NCBI RefSeq assembly: GCF_000271845.1
Contig: NZ_JH719395.1
Span: forward strand, 248,001-312,000
Direction of reading: 5' to 3'
Length of the DNA stretch: 64,000 bases
DNA from: Rhizobium leguminosarum bv. trifolii WSM2297
GTDB taxonomy: Bacteria; Pseudomonadota; Alphaproteobacteria; Rhizobiales; Rhizobiaceae
Below the pieces are notes generated by a model, which saw only the letters and a list, made by a program, of their open reading frames with translations, was not told the DNA's origin and did not search any database. The position numbers were made by a program, and so were the translations under genes. How positions within the stretch are numbered: the stretch's first letter is position 1; every line of letters starts with the position of its first letter. Shown here one piece after another: positions 1 to 9,847 of the stretch.

Positions 1-401
1 GCCGCTGCATGGCGATGGCGCTGAAGCGCGCCGGGCTGACGCCGGCCGATATCGATTATATCAACGCCCACGGCACCTCGACCATGGCCGACACGATCGA
101 GCTCGGCGCCGTCGAGCGGCTGGTCGGTAATGCGGCGTCGAAGATCTCCATGTCCTCGACCAAATCGGCGACCGGACACCTTCTCGGTGCTGCGGGCGCG
201 ATCGAGGCGATCTTCACCACGCTTGCCATCCGTGACAATGTCGCGCCGCCGACGCTCAATCTCGACAATCCCGAACGCGAGACGGCGGTCGATCTTGTTC
301 CGCACAAGGCGCGCGAGCGAGAAATCAATGTGGCGCTGTCCAACTCGTTCGGATTCGGCGGCACGAACGCGTCGCTCGTCCTGCGCCGTTACGCGCAATA
401 A
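1..401 (+). CDS. fabF: 3-oxoacyl-ACP synthase II, C-terminal part
   Basis: This is the C-terminal third of a beta-ketoacyl-ACP synthase II, which condenses malonyl-ACP with acyl-ACP during fatty acid elongation in the cytoplasm. The gene enters from the left edge; the frame is open from base 3, so the 5' part with the active-site Cys lies outside. Both catalytic histidines of the thiolase fold are visible, in INAHGTST and in STKSATGHLLGAAGA, which also holds the conserved Lys. The C-terminus (FGFGGTNASLVLRR) is typical of the family. mltG, yicC and gmk follow on the same strand after a 180-bp gap. Confidence 0.95.
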   Translation, partial: RCMAMALKRAGLTPADIDYINAHGTSTMADTIELGAVERLVGNAASKISMSSTKSATGHLLGAAGAIEAIFTTLAIRDNVAPPTLNLDNPERETAVDLVPHKAREREINVALSNSFGFGGTNASLVLRRYAQ

Positions 402-582
402 GAGTCTCGTACGCGCGGCGTAGCGGTGTCCCTTACGCCGACGGCCGCTCCTCTGCGTTGCGCATCAGCGCGTGCGGGAGCATAACGGCCGGCAGCGGCG
501 CCGTTGAACGGCGGCAGAACCTGCTTTTGCCGCATTGCTTCGCGACATAGCGAAGTGAGGGTCAAGTTTTAGAGGATTGCCG

Positions 583-1800
583 GTGAGCGATACGACGAAC
601 CAGAGCAACGATACCCAGGGGCAGAAGGGACCGATCATCCCGAAGTCGCCGAGCGAAGCCCTGCGTCCGGAGCGCGTTCCGGAGCCGCCGAAACGGTCGA
701 AGAAAGCCCGCGGCCAGGTCGTTCTTTTCCTGAACTTCATCATGACGATGGCGGTGCTGGTCTGCGTCGTCGCGATCATCGGCTTCTATTACGCCACATC
801 GACCTATCGGAATCCCGGTCCGCTGCAGACCAACACCAATTTCATCATCCGCAATGGCGCTGGTCTGGCCGAAATTGCCACGAACCTCGAGCGCAACGCG
901 ATCATCAGCGATGCCCGCATCTTCCGCTATCTCACGGCAACGCATCTGTCTGCCGGTGAGAGCCTGAAGGCCGGTGAATACGAGATCAAGGCCAAGGCTT
1001 CGATGAGCGATATCATGGAGCTGCTGAAATCGGGCAAATCCATTCTCTATTCGGTTTCCTTCCCCGAGGGCCTGACGGTCCGCCAGATGTTCAACCGCAT
1101 GCTGGAGGACAAGGTGCTGGAAGGCGATCTGCCCGCCGCCCTTCCGGCCGAGGGCAGCCTGCGCCCAGATACCTACAAGTTCTCGCGCGGCACCAAGCGC
1201 TCGGAAATCATCCAGCAAATGGCGGCGGCGCAGCAGAAAATCGTCGATCAGATATGGGACAAGCGCGACTCCTCGCTGCCGCTGCGGTCCAAGGAAGAGT
1301 TCGTGACGCTCGCCTCGATCGTCGAAAAGGAAACCGGCGTTGCCGACGAACGCGCCCATGTCGCCTCGGTTTTCCTGAACCGGCTCGGCAAGGGGATGCG
1401 CCTGCAGTCCGACCCGACGATCATCTACGGCCTCTTCGGCGGCGACGGCAAACCGGCCGACCGGCCGATCTACCAGTCGGACCTGAAGCGGGACACGCCA
1501 TACAACACCTATGTCATCAAGGGCCTGCCGCCGACGCCGATCGCCAATCCCGGTAAGGATGCGTTGGAAGCCGTCGCCAATCCCTGGAAGACGCAGGACC
1601 TTTATTTCGTTGCCGACGGCAGCGGCGGCCATGTATTCGCTGCGACGCTCGAGGAGCACAATGCCAACGTCAAGCGCTGGCGCAAGCTCGAAGCCGACAA
1701 CGGCTCGGACCCCAACATCGCCGTCGACGGCCAGCCGGAAGAGCAGCCGGCGGATGACGGCGCTGCCGTCGCGCCGCCGAAGAAAAAGAAGATCAACTGA
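583..1800 (+). CDS. mltG: Endolytic peptidoglycan transglycosylase MltG (YceG family)
   Basis: Inner-membrane lytic transglycosylase that cleaves nascent glycan strands and sets their length. A cytoplasmic proline-rich and basic N-terminus is followed by one membrane segment at about residues 46-72, then a LysM-like region and the YceG catalytic domain. The catalytic Glu lies in IVEKETG at about residue 248, and the conserved LQSDPTIIYG and YNTYVIKGLPPTPIANPG segments follow. The frame also allows TTG at 577, but the AGAGGA ribosome-binding site at 571-576 touches that codon; GTG at 583 has a 6-nt spacing and is preferred. The C-terminus ends in a Lys-rich tail. yicC follows 18 bp downstream. 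Confidence 0.93.
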   Translation: MSDTTNQSNDTQGQKGPIIPKSPSEALRPERVPEPPKRSKKARGQVVLFLNFIMTMAVLVCVVAIIGFYYATSTYRNPGPLQTNTNFIIRNGAGLAEIATNLERNAIISDARIFRYLTATHLSAGESLKAGEYEIKAKASMSDIMELLKSGKSILYSVSFPEGLTVRQMFNRMLEDKVLEGDLPAALPAEGSLRPDTYKFSRGTKRSEIIQQMAAAQQKIVDQIWDKRDSSLPLRSKEEFVTLASIVEKETGVADERAHVASVFLNRLGKGMRLQSDPTIIYGLFGGDGKPADRPIYQSDLKRDTPYNTYVIKGLPPTPIANPGKDALEAVANPWKTQDLYFVADGSGGHVFAATLEEHNANVKRWRKLEADNGSDPNIAVDGQPEEQPADDGAAVAPPKKKKIN

Positions 1801-1818
1801 TAGCTTCTGGAGGCTCGT

Positions 1819-2706
1819 ATGGCTTTGCAGTCCATGACCGGTTTTGCGCGGCGCGAGGGAACGAGCGGCCGCTGGCGCTGGGCATGGGAACTGCGCTCGG
1901 TCAACGGCAAGGGCCTCGACCTGCGGCTGCGCCTGCCACCCGGCCTCGAACGCATGGAGGCGGACGTCCGCCGCCTTGCCGGCGAAAGCTTCAGTCGCGG
2001 CAATCTGCAGGCATCGCTCTCCGTCACCGCCGACGAGAACCGCTTCGAGGCAGTGCTGAACAAGCAGGCCCTCGCTGCCGTGCTTGCCATGCGCGAGCAA
2101 TTGGACGGGGTAATCGATCCGGCGCCGCTGAAGCTCGATACGCTGCTTCTGGTGCGCGGCATCGTCGAATTCCGCGAGAGCGAGGATGGCGAGGAGGCGC
2201 TTGCCGCCCGTGACGCCGATATCGCCGCCGGCCTGTTGGCAGCGCTTTCAGATCTCAGAGCGATGCGGGAGCAGGAAGGGGCGGCGCTGACCCGCATTCT
2301 TCTCGACCATGTCACGACGATCGAAGGCCTGACGCGGACGATCGAGGCCGATCCCTCACGCTCGCCGCAGGAGATCGCCGCGCGGCTTGCCGCGCAGGTC
2401 GCCATGTTGATGGACGGCATGGCAGCGCTCGACCGCGACAGGCTGCATGCCGAAGCCGCATTGCTGGCGACCAAGGCGGATCTGCGTGAGGAGATCGACC
2501 GTCTGAAAGCGCATATTGCCGCAGCGCGCGATCTCCTGGTGAAAGGTGGTCCTGCCGGACGCCGGCTGGACTTCCTTGCACAGGAATTTAACCGCGAATC
2601 GAATACCATCTGCTCGAAGTCGAATGCCTCGGCGGTCACTGCCGCCGGCATCGAGCTGAAAGTCGTGATCGACCAGTTCCGCGAGCAGGTCCAGAATTTG
2701 GAGTAA
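1819..2706 (+). CDS. yicC: YicC family endoribonuclease-type protein
   Basis: A 295-residue member of the YicC/YloC family, whose E. coli member has been linked to RNA degradation. It begins with the family signature MTGFAR at residues 5-10, has the N-terminal YicC-like domain to about residue 155, and ends with the DUF1732 domain containing GRRLDFLAQEFNRESNTICS. The start ATG has a GGAGG site at 1808-1812. It sits between mltG (18 bp upstream) and gmk (3 bp downstream), a cluster widely kept in alphaproteobacteria and probably one transcript. The exact cellular substrate is not deducible from sequence. Confidence 0.9.
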   Translation: MALQSMTGFARREGTSGRWRWAWELRSVNGKGLDLRLRLPPGLERMEADVRRLAGESFSRGNLQASLSVTADENRFEAVLNKQALAAVLAMREQLDGVIDPAPLKLDTLLLVRGIVEFRESEDGEEALAARDADIAAGLLAALSDLRAMREQEGAALTRILLDHVTTIEGLTRTIEADPSRSPQEIAARLAAQVAMLMDGMAALDRDRLHAEAALLATKADLREEIDRLKAHIAAARDLLVKGGPAGRRLDFLAQEFNRESNTICSKSNASAVTAAGIELKVVIDQFREQVQNLE

Positions 2707-2709
2707 GAC

Positions 2710-3372
2710 ATGAAACCGGCGAAATCCTCGCCCGTGCAGATCGCCCGCCGTGGTCTGATGCTTGTCATCTCGTCGCCCTCGGGCGCCGGCAAGTCCACCA
2801 TCGCGCGCACGCTGCTGGAGCAGGACAGGCAAATCGGCCTCTCCGTCAGCGTCACCACGCGGCAGCGCCGCCCGAGCGAAGTCGAGGATGTGCATTACCA
2901 CTTCAAGAGCGTGCGCGAGTTCGAGCGGCTGCGCGATAGCGACGCGCTGCTCGAATGGGCCGAGGTGCATGGCAATTTTTACGGCACGCCGCGCGAGCCG
3001 GTCGAGCAGGCCATGGCCGAGGGCCGCGATATGCTCTTCGATATCGACTGGCAGGGTGCCCAGCAATTGCAGGAGAAGATGTCGGCCGACGTGGTCTCGA
3101 TCTTCGTGCTGCCGCCGACCATGACCGAGTTGCAGTCGCGGCTGCACCGCCGCGCCGAGGATTCCGCGGAGGTCATCCAGACGCGCCTCGCCAACAGCCG
3201 CGCCGAGATCGCCCACTGGCGCGAATATGACTACGTCATCGTCAACGACGACCTCAACGCCGCCTTCGACGCCGTTCAGTCGATCGTCAAGGCCGAACGG
3301 CTGCGCCGCGATCGCCGCCACGGCATGTTCGATTTCGTCCGCGAATTGCTGGAAGAGACGCCGTCGCTTTAA
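2710..3372 (+). CDS. gmk: Guanylate kinase
   Basis: Phosphorylates GMP to GDP with ATP in nucleotide salvage and synthesis. The 220-residue protein has the P-loop [10 protein letters not shown] at residues 21-30, the GMP-binding region with [19 protein letters not shown], and the [10 protein letters not shown] segment typical of the fold. Length is normal for the family. The ATG is 3 bp after the yicC stop, so translation is probably coupled. Downstream lies a dispersed palindromic element (about 3408-3433) and the convergent rsmA gene. Confidence 0.97.
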   Translation: MKPAKSSPVQIARRGLMLVISSPSGAGKSTIARTLLEQDRQIGLSVSVTTRQRRPSEVEDVHYHFKSVREFERLRDSDALLEWAEVHGNFYGTPREPVEQAMAEGRDMLFDIDWQGAQQLQEKMSADVVSIFVLPPTMTELQSRLHRRAEDSAEVIQTRLANSRAEIAHWREYDYVIVNDDLNAAFDAVQSIVKAERLRRDRRHGMFDFVRELLEETPSL

Positions 3373-3439
3373 GGTGTGATGCCGAAAGGCCGACTGTGTA
3401 GGGTTTTACGTCTTTGCGCGTCTGAAAAGACGTGGCGCT
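3372..3439. repeat. Dispersed palindromic element between convergent gmk and rsmA
   Basis: An 8-bp inverted repeat, ACGTCTTT at 3408-3415 and AAAGACGT at 3426-3433, closes a 10-nt loop. Its core on the minus strand, CTTTTCAGACGCGCAAA (3413-3429), occurs again at 27646-27662 on the plus strand, so this is a repeat-family member and not a unique hairpin. Its position between two convergent genes suggests that it also ends transcription, but there is no clean T-run. Confidence 0.7.
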
Positions 3440-4267
3440 CTACAGGCTGTTTGCCAGAAGGCAGAATTCCTCGACCGACAAGGTTTCCGCCCGCCGGGCC
3501 GGATCGATCCCGGCCTTAACGAGCAGGCTCTCGCCGCCGAGCGGTTTCAGGCTCTGGCGCAGCATCTTGCGGCGCTGGCCGAAGGCCGCCTGCGTCACTT
3601 TTTCAAGATTGCCGACAGCGCAGGGGATGGGGTTGTCGCGGGGTGTCAGATGCACGACCGTCGAGGTTACCTTCGGCGGCGGCGTGAAGGCCTGCGGCGG
3701 CACGTCGAAGGCCATACGGGCCTCCGTCCGCCAGCCGCAGAGTACGCCGAGGCGGCCGTAATGATCGTCGTCTTCACAAGCGACGATTCGCTCGCCGACT
3801 TCCTTCTGAAACATCAGCGTCAGCGACTGCCAGAATGGCGGCCAGGCTTTCGGCAGCAGCCAGTTCACCAAAAGCTGCGTGCCGACATTGTAGGGCAGGT
3901 TGGCGATGATCTTGATCGGGCCTTCCGGCGCCAAGGCCTCGAAATCGGTCTTCAGCGCATCGCCTTCGATCACCTCCAGCCGGCCGGGATAATGATCGGC
4001 GATTTCGGCGAGCGCCGGCAGGCAGCGTGTGTCCCGCTCGACGGCGATGACCTTTTTGGCGCCGAGCGCCAGGATTGCCCGCGTCAGTCCGCCGGGGCCG
4101 GGGCCGACCTCGAAGATAGTGGCATCTTCGAGCGCGCCCGCCGTCCGGGCGATCTTCTGCGTCAGGTTGAGGTCGAGCAGGAAGTTCTGCCCGAGCGCCT
4201 TGCGCGCATCGAGGCCGTGACGCTGAATGACGTCGCGAAGCGGCGGCAGGCCATCGAGTGCTGCCAT
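3440..4267 (-). CDS. rsmA: 16S rRNA dimethyladenosine transferase RsmA (KsgA)
   Basis: Uses S-adenosylmethionine to dimethylate two adjacent adenines in the 3'-terminal helix of 16S rRNA during 30S maturation. The 275-residue protein shows LGQNFLLD at residues 25-32, the SAM motif [10 protein letters not shown] at about 53-62, an acidic ERD at about 77-79, and the catalytic NLPYN motif at about 123-127. The start ATG overlaps the pdxA stop by one base (TGATG), so the gene is translationally coupled as the last member of the lptF-lptG-lptD-surA-pdxA-rsmA operon, the same order of surA, pdxA and rsmA as in E. coli. Confidence 0.97.
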   Translation of the reverse strand: MAALDGLPPLRDVIQRHGLDARKALGQNFLLDLNLTQKIARTAGALEDATIFEVGPGPGGLTRAILALGAKKVIAVERDTRCLPALAEIADHYPGRLEVIEGDALKTDFEALAPEGPIKIIANLPYNVGTQLLVNWLLPKAWPPFWQSLTLMFQKEVGERIVACEDDDHYGRLGVLCGWRTEARMAFDVPPQAFTPPPKVTSTVVHLTPRDNPIPCAVGNLEKVTQAAFGQRRKMLRQSLKPLGGESLLVKAGIDPARRAETLSVEEFCLLANSL

Positions 4268-5295
4268 CAGCGGTGGCTTTCCGCACTGCGGCCGAGCTGG
4301 GCGGCGAGCTTCAGCGCCGCAACGAGGCTCTGCTCGCGCGCCAGTCCCTTGCCGGCAATGCCGAAAGCGGTGCCATGATCCGGCGAGGTGCGGACCAATG
4401 GAAGCCCGAGCGTCACATTGACGCTGTCGTCGAAACCGAGTGCCTTGGCCGGGATCAGCGCCTGATCGTGATACATGCAGACGGCAACGTCATATCGCGC
4501 CCGCGCCTCGTCATGGAACATCGTGTCGGCGGGCAGGGGGCCGATCGCATCGATGCCCTCGTCGCGCAGGCGCTCGATCGCCGGGCGGATGACATCCTCG
4601 TCCTCCCTGCCGATCGTCCCGCCTTCGCCCGCATGCGGGTTGAGGCCGGCGACCGCCAGTCGCGGCGCCGCAATGCCGAAGCGCTGCTTCAGGTCTTCAT
4701 GGGCGATCCGGCAGGTTTCCACGATCAGCTCGCTTGTCAGCGCCTGCGGCACGTCCCGGACCGGGATGTGGATGGTGACGGGAATGGCCCGAAGCTTCGG
4801 TCCTGACAGCATCATCACAGGCGTCACCGGCCTGCCGGTCGCCCTGGCGGCGAGATCGGCGAGAAATTCGGTGTGGCCGGGAAAGCGGAAACCTGCCTCG
4901 TAGAGCACGGCCTTGGCGATCGGATTGGTGACGACCGCGAGCGCCTCTCCGCCGATGACAAGCGACACGGCTTTTTCGATCGCCGCGATCGTGCCCTTCG
5001 CCGTTGCCGCATGCGGCTCGCCGGCAACCACCTCGATACCGGCAGGCACCGTCATGACGGGCAGCGCGTCGGCAAACATGCCGGCAGCCTCGCCGGCTTT
5101 ATCCGTTTCGCGGATCGAAACCGAAAGGTTGAGCTGGCGGGCTCTCAACGCCAAGACATCGGGATCGCCGATCAGGAAGAAAGGCGGCAGCCCGAGTTCG
5201 CGCCGCCGGAGCCAGGCCATCAGCGTAATATCCGGCCCGATGCCGGCGGGGTCGCCCTGGCTCAGCGCAAGCGGTCGCGAAAACGGTATCGTCAT
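4267..5295 (-). CDS. pdxA: 4-hydroxythreonine-4-phosphate dehydrogenase
   Basis: NAD-dependent oxidation of 4-phosphohydroxy-L-threonine in pyridoxal 5'-phosphate biosynthesis. The 342-residue protein begins with a clear PdxA N-terminus ([15 protein letters not shown]), and has metal-binding His residues in [17 protein letters not shown] and MYHDQALIP, plus the C-terminal [15 protein letters not shown] signature. It begins 6 bp after the surA-like stop and overlaps rsmA by one base. Its presence with surA and rsmA is the conserved proteobacterial arrangement. Confidence 0.96.
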   Translation of the reverse strand: MTIPFSRPLALSQGDPAGIGPDITLMAWLRRRELGLPPFFLIGDPDVLALRARQLNLSVSIRETDKAGEAAGMFADALPVMTVPAGIEVVAGEPHAATAKGTIAAIEKAVSLVIGGEALAVVTNPIAKAVLYEAGFRFPGHTEFLADLAARATGRPVTPVMMLSGPKLRAIPVTIHIPVRDVPQALTSELIVETCRIAHEDLKQRFGIAAPRLAVAGLNPHAGEGGTIGREDEDVIRPAIERLRDEGIDAIGPLPADTMFHDEARARYDVAVCMYHDQALIPAKALGFDDSVNVTLGLPLVRTSPDHGTAFGIAGKGLAREQSLVAALKLAAQLGRSAESHR

Positions 5296-5301
5296 CGCAG
5301 G

Positions 5302-6246
5302 TCAGCGATAGGCGATCTGCGCCTTTTTGCGCAGTTCATCCAGGTATTTCTTGCTGTTTTCGTTTTCCGGGCTGGCGTCCTTGTCGGCCTTGGTCTTGCC
5401 GAGATCTTCCTGGCGGAAGACCATTTCGGCCGCCTGGTCGTCGGAAACCTGGCGCTGGCTGCAGATCGCCAGATATTCGACGCCCTTGTCGGTGACGCGG
5501 GTTCCCGTCGTATTGCCTTTGGCCTGCTCGACCAGCGGCTTCCAATCCGGCGGAATCTCGGGGGCGAGCATACGGCCGAGATCACGCACGGAAACGTCGC
5601 GCATCGTCGCCGCAAAGACCTTTGCCTGGTCGCAGCCCGGAAATTTCGAGCGCGACGCCTCGGCTTCGCCCTTGCGCTTGCCGGTGATGGCGTTGCGCTT
5701 GGCTTGCGGAATGACGAAGATGATCTGCTGCAGCATATATTCTGTTGTGACCGGCTTCTGCTTGTTGTTCTGCATCATGCGCGAAACGAGGTCATAGTTC
5801 GACAGCCGCGAGGTCGAACCATAGCGGGCGTTGACCACCCGCGGCCAGCTCATCTGTACGGCGATGAAACCTTTGAAATGGTCGACACCGACGCCGGCGC
5901 GATCGAGGATCTGAGACATCTGCTCGACGGAAAGCTTATTGCCGCTCGAAAAGCGGGCGAAAGACGCGTCGACGTCCTGCTGCGAAACCGACATATGGAC
6001 ACGGGCGACCTCCTGCCGCTTCAGCGTCTCGTCGATCAACTGCTCCTCGGCAGCCTTGGCATCGGCCTTGGTGTGCTGCAGGCGCAGGAAGGCCTGGCGC
6101 TTGGCGACGTCGCCGCTGGTGATGGCGGTGCCGTTGACCACGGCCTTGACCTCGCTTGCGGCAAATGCTGGCGCGGCAACACCCGTCAGCAAGGCAAGCG
6201 CTGCCCCCGCGAGGAACTTGGTTATGGCTTTTTTCGCGTCAATCAT
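5302..6246 (-). CDS. SurA-like periplasmic chaperone
   Basis: A 314-residue exported protein with a signal peptide (about residues 1-29, ending AAPAFA) and a SurA_N-type chaperone region (AVVNGTAITSGDVAKRQAFL and onward). In E. coli SurA escorts outer membrane proteins such as LptD through the periplasm; the place here directly after lptD and before pdxA supports the same role. The C-terminal half has a divergent parvulin-like region (MLQQIIFVIP) but no strongly recognisable complete PPIase domain, so isomerase activity is doubtful. The start is backed by GGGAGGT upstream. A 185-bp gap separates it from lptD. Confidence 0.8.
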   Translation of the reverse strand: MIDAKKAITKFLAGAALALLTGVAAPAFAASEVKAVVNGTAITSGDVAKRQAFLRLQHTKADAKAAEEQLIDETLKRQEVARVHMSVSQQDVDASFARFSSGNKLSVEQMSQILDRAGVGVDHFKGFIAVQMSWPRVVNARYGSTSRLSNYDLVSRMMQNNKQKPVTTEYMLQQIIFVIPQAKRNAITGKRKGEAEASRSKFPGCDQAKVFAATMRDVSVRDLGRMLAPEIPPDWKPLVEQAKGNTTGTRVTDKGVEYLAICSQRQVSDDQAAEMVFRQEDLGKTKADKDASPENENSKKYLDELRKKAQIAYR

Positions 6247-6431
6247 CTGTTGACCTCCCGATAGCGCCGCGAGACGGTGTTCGCGGCGTTTTTTACCACA
6301 GTGCGAGACACGCGGACATCGCTTCCGTCACGGCGCGAAACCCCTATGCCTCAGATATCGACTGGCGGCAATGTCCTGCACAGGCATACGGCGAAAGAAT
6401 GGCTTCAGGCCATGTTTGCGCCGGCCGCCAG

Positions 6432-8759
6432 TCATTGCAGGGTGTCTGTACCGATCTTGATGTCGCCGAGCGTGCGGAAGGTCAGCCTTGCGCCGATCGT
6501 CCAGTCGCTGGCCGACTCGTCGTCGGAGTCCCGGGTATCCGTATAGGCGATCGTGAAGATCGTGCATTCGTCCTCGTAGGTGAGGCCGAGCGTCCGGCGG
6601 CTGAGCACATCATTGTTCAGATCCCAGGCGATGCCGCCGAAGATCGACCAGTAATCCTTGAACTTGATTCTACTGTTAGTCTGGATCTCGTCGTTGTCCT
6701 CGGCAAAGCCATATGCCGGCTGAGCGCTGAGATGGGTGTAGGTCACCTGCGTCTGGAAGGTATCGTTCTGGTAGGCCGTCGTCAGATCGCCGCGGCGGAA
6801 CTCGAAATCCTTCTCGTCAAGGCGATAGGAGGCCGCGACCGAAACGCCGTAGGGTGTTTCGACGCCGCCAAGACCGACATAATCGGAGCGGTCGGTCTCT
6901 AGGCCCGAGTCCGCACCGACATTGACGAGGTCGTCGGTTGCAAAGGAGTTCTGGCCGGCAATCTGATAGGATTGGCCGAAGATGCCGTGCAGTTTGTAGC
7001 CGCTGTCGAACGTGCCGGTATACTGGACGCCGAGATTGGCGCGGGTGCCGCCTTCGACGCGGTCGTAGCCTGAGAATTTATCGCGATCGAAAAGCGAGGT
7101 GGCGTCGAAGACGAAGCTCTGCGCGTCCTCGTTCGGCAGCCGGCCGGCGAGCTGCTCGTCGGGGCGGGCATAAATCTGCGCGATCGGTTCGAGAATATGG
7201 GTGCTGTTCTCCGTCGTCATCAGGATCGGATAACGCACCTCCAGCCCGGCGGTGAACATCGAGCGGGTGGCGGAATTGTCGTCGAGATAATTGCCGTTGT
7301 AACCCGTTGGGTCGTCCATATTGAGCGCGAAGGCGTCGCCGCGCGCAGCCAGCAGCGGTGTGATCACCAGGCCGGTCGGCGTGACGTAGGTACGCTTCCA
7401 CTGCAGTTCGGCCGTCAGGCGCGAGGTCTGTCCCTTCAGACCGCGGAAGCGGTCGAAGCCGTCGACAGTATAGAAGTCGTCATGGGTGCGCGAAATATTC
7501 GTCAGGTTGACATCAGCCGACAGTTCACCGCCGGCCAGCGGCTGCGGCGCCACATAGTGATAGTCGAGCGAGGGATAGACGATCGCCTGCTGTTTTTCGG
7601 CCGTGTTCGTCCGGTCGGCATCCTGGACGTCGAAATAGAACGCCCGCATGTCGAAATAATTGCGTTTCCCAAGTCCCGTCAGGTAGATCTGGTTGGTGCG
7701 ATCCGTGCCGCTGAGGTCCTTCAGCTTATAGGTTTTCGAGAAATTGTTGTCGCTCTGCATCATGACGTCCCAGCCGAACGTCCAGCGCGGATTGATGCGG
7801 AATTCAGCCTTCGAGGTCACCATGCCACGCTGGCTGGCTTCGGCATCGCTGGTGCCGGAGCTGAAATTGCCGGGCTTCGCCTGGTCGATGCCGGCAACGC
7901 GCAGGATATGCGTGCCGTTTTCGAAGCGCTGGCGGAATTCGCCTTCGACGAGGAAGCCCTGGGCGGTGTAGCCGGTGGTGGTGACCGTCGCGTCCATGCT
8001 CGGCGAGATCACGTAATAATAAGGAATGGAGAGTCCGAAGCCGAGATTCTGCGACAGGCTCATCGTCGGGAAGAGAAAGCCCGACTTGCGTTTCACCGTA
8101 TTGTCGGGAACTTCGATGAAAGGCAGGAAGGCGATCGGATAACCGAGCAGCTCGAAGCGTGCACTCTCCAGACGGATCGTGTGCGTCACGCCGTTCTGGA
8201 TCACCCGCTTGGCCTTGACCTGCCAGAATGGCGCGCGCTTTGGATCTTCGGCGCAGGGAAGGCAGGCGGTGTAGACCCCCTTGTTCAGAATCATCTTCGT
8301 GCCGCCGATGCGCTCGCCGCTTTCGGCGACGATACGGGTATTGTCGGCGGTTTCGATGCGCAGCGAGTTCAGGAACCCGTCGGCGAAATTGTCGGTCACG
8401 TCAAGGTTGTCGGCATAGATGCGGTTGCCGTCCGGGCTGACCAGCTCGACATTGCCTAGCGCCATCATCCGGCCGGTCTTCTGATTGTACTCGACCTTCT
8501 GCGCGACCATTTTATAGCCGCCATAGTTGATCTGCACGCCGCCGACCGCCGACACCAGATCGGCGTCACGATTATAGACGAGTTCATTGGCCGAAAGCAG
8601 AAGCTTGGCCCCTTCAGGAATATTCTTTCCAATCGTTTGGTCGGGCGCGCTGGCCTGGCCGTAGGAGACCGCAGCACTGCCGAAATAGGAACTTAGAGTC
8701 GCGCCGACGAGCAGGGCAACCAACTGTTTACTAAAATACTTGCGGTCGCCTGCCGCCAC
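6432..8759 (-). CDS. lptD: LPS-assembly outer membrane protein LptD
   Basis: Outer membrane beta-barrel that, with the LptE plug, inserts lipopolysaccharide into the outer leaflet. After a signal sequence, an N-terminal OstA/LptA-like jelly roll (ELVYNRDADLVSAVGGVQI, then KVEYNQKTGRMMALGNVEL) leads into the barrel, with the two conserved Cys near CLPCAEDPKRAPFWQ. The C-terminus has repeated amphipathic strands. The frame is open further upstream, but GTG at 8759 overlaps the lptG stop (TAGTG) and has GGAGGA about 6 nt before it, so it is chosen as start; this gives 775 residues. Operon partner of lptF and lptG. Confidence 0.94.
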   Translation of the reverse strand: MAAGDRKYFSKQLVALLVGATLSSYFGSAAVSYGQASAPDQTIGKNIPEGAKLLLSANELVYNRDADLVSAVGGVQINYGGYKMVAQKVEYNQKTGRMMALGNVELVSPDGNRIYADNLDVTDNFADGFLNSLRIETADNTRIVAESGERIGGTKMILNKGVYTACLPCAEDPKRAPFWQVKAKRVIQNGVTHTIRLESARFELLGYPIAFLPFIEVPDNTVKRKSGFLFPTMSLSQNLGFGLSIPYYYVISPSMDATVTTTGYTAQGFLVEGEFRQRFENGTHILRVAGIDQAKPGNFSSGTSDAEASQRGMVTSKAEFRINPRWTFGWDVMMQSDNNFSKTYKLKDLSGTDRTNQIYLTGLGKRNYFDMRAFYFDVQDADRTNTAEKQQAIVYPSLDYHYVAPQPLAGGELSADVNLTNISRTHDDFYTVDGFDRFRGLKGQTSRLTAELQWKRTYVTPTGLVITPLLAARGDAFALNMDDPTGYNGNYLDDNSATRSMFTAGLEVRYPILMTTENSTHILEPIAQIYARPDEQLAGRLPNEDAQSFVFDATSLFDRDKFSGYDRVEGGTRANLGVQYTGTFDSGYKLHGIFGQSYQIAGQNSFATDDLVNVGADSGLETDRSDYVGLGGVETPYGVSVAASYRLDEKDFEFRRGDLTTAYQNDTFQTQVTYTHLSAQPAYGFAEDNDEIQTNSRIKFKDYWSIFGGIAWDLNNDVLSRRTLGLTYEDECTIFTIAYTDTRDSDDESASDWTIGARLTFRTLGDIKIGTDTLQ

Positions 8760-9847
8760 TAGCCGTCCTCCTGATGAAGCAGAATAGTCGCACCCAACGC
8801 CAGCGCGACGATCACCGGTATCCACGTCGCCACGAAGGGGGGCACAACTCCACTGCTTCCGAATGCCTTTACAAGCACGGTGATGACATAAAGCATGAAG
8901 CCCGAAAGGATGCCACCCAGAATCACGGAGCGGGATTGGTTGAACCGGCTAAATTTTAGGGACACTGTTGCAGCAATGAAAGTCATCGCCACCAGCAGCA
9001 ACGGCTGGGACAACAGGGAGTTGAATTGCGTCTCCAGTGCCTTGGTCGAGATACCGAAGGATTTGGCCGCGGCAATGCGGTTGGAAAGGTCAAAGAAACC
9101 AATTGTTTCCGGCGCCGTCAGCCGCTCCTGGACGAAGTCCTGTTTCAGATTGGTGCGAAGTTGAAGCGAAGCTTTACGCACGGGGATTTCGCCAGGCTTG
9201 CGCTCGACAACGTTGTTAAGTTGCCAGTAACCATCTTCCAATTTTGCCGTCGCGGCGTCCTGTCTCAGAATGACCTGGCCGCGTGAATCGAAATGGATCA
9301 ACACGGCGTCGATCAGCTTGGTTCCGTTCTCCTGAACCGTGTGGGCGCCGATGATCACATCGTCGCGGCCGCTGATCTGGCGCAGCCACGGAATCTGCGG
9401 CGCCTTGCGCAAAACCGCGTTTTCGCCGCGCCAGTCGGACTCGACGAGCAGCGCCTGGCGCTGTCCCCAAGCGGCAATCGGGTTGAGCGCCGTCATCGTC
9501 AGCAGGCCCAGTATCAGCGAGCCGGCGATGAAGGGGAACATGAACTGCCAGACCGAAATGCCTGCGGCGCGGGTGACGACGAGCTCATATTTGCGGTTGA
9601 GCCCGATCAGCACCGTCATGCCGACGAACAGCGCGATGAACGGCACCGTCTGCTGCAGGATCAGCGGCAGGCGCACGGCGGTCATCAGGATGCCGCCGCC
9701 GATCGTGTAGCCGGGCAGGCCGGACATGCGACCGGCCGTCTCGCTGAAATCGAGCAGGAAAGAAATCGCCGAGACGCCGATCAGGAACCAGCCCATCGTC
9801 ACCAGGTAGCGGCGAAAGAAATAACGCGACAATGTCCCGAATATCAT
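8759..9847 (-). CDS. lptG: LPS export ABC transporter permease LptG
   Basis: One of the two transmembrane subunits of the LptB2FG machine that extracts LPS from the inner membrane. The 362-residue protein has three N-terminal and three C-terminal membrane helices flanking a periplasmic beta-jelly-roll (about residues 130-250), the usual LptF/LptG layout. Its ATG overlaps the lptF stop by four bases (ATGA), and its TAG shares a base with the lptD GTG, so the three genes are tightly coupled. The ATPase LptB is not in the window. Confidence 0.94.
   Translation of the reverse strand: MIFGTLSRYFFRRYLVTMGWFLIGVSAISFLLDFSETAGRMSGLPGYTIGGGILMTAVRLPLILQQTVPFIALFVGMTVLIGLNRKYELVVTRAAGISVWQFMFPFIAGSLILGLLTMTALNPIAAWGQRQALLVESDWRGENAVLRKAPQIPWLRQISGRDDVIIGAHTVQENGTKLIDAVLIHFDSRGQVILRQDAATAKLEDGYWQLNNVVERKPGEIPVRKASLQLRTNLKQDFVQERLTAPETIGFFDLSNRIAAAKSFGISTKALETQFNSLLSQPLLLVAMTFIAATVSLKFSRFNQSRSVILGGILSGFMLYVITVLVKAFGSSGVVPPFVATWIPVIVALALGATILLHQEDG

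Noticed and set aside
401..582. Terminator-like GC-rich inverted repeats between fabF and mltG.
   Set aside because: Stems of only about six pairs and no T-run; gap left as ordinary intergenic sequence, with a possible mltG promoter.
7197..8459. A 420-codon plus-strand frame inside lptD.
   Set aside because: Antisense to a strongly supported lptD; no start signal or domain.
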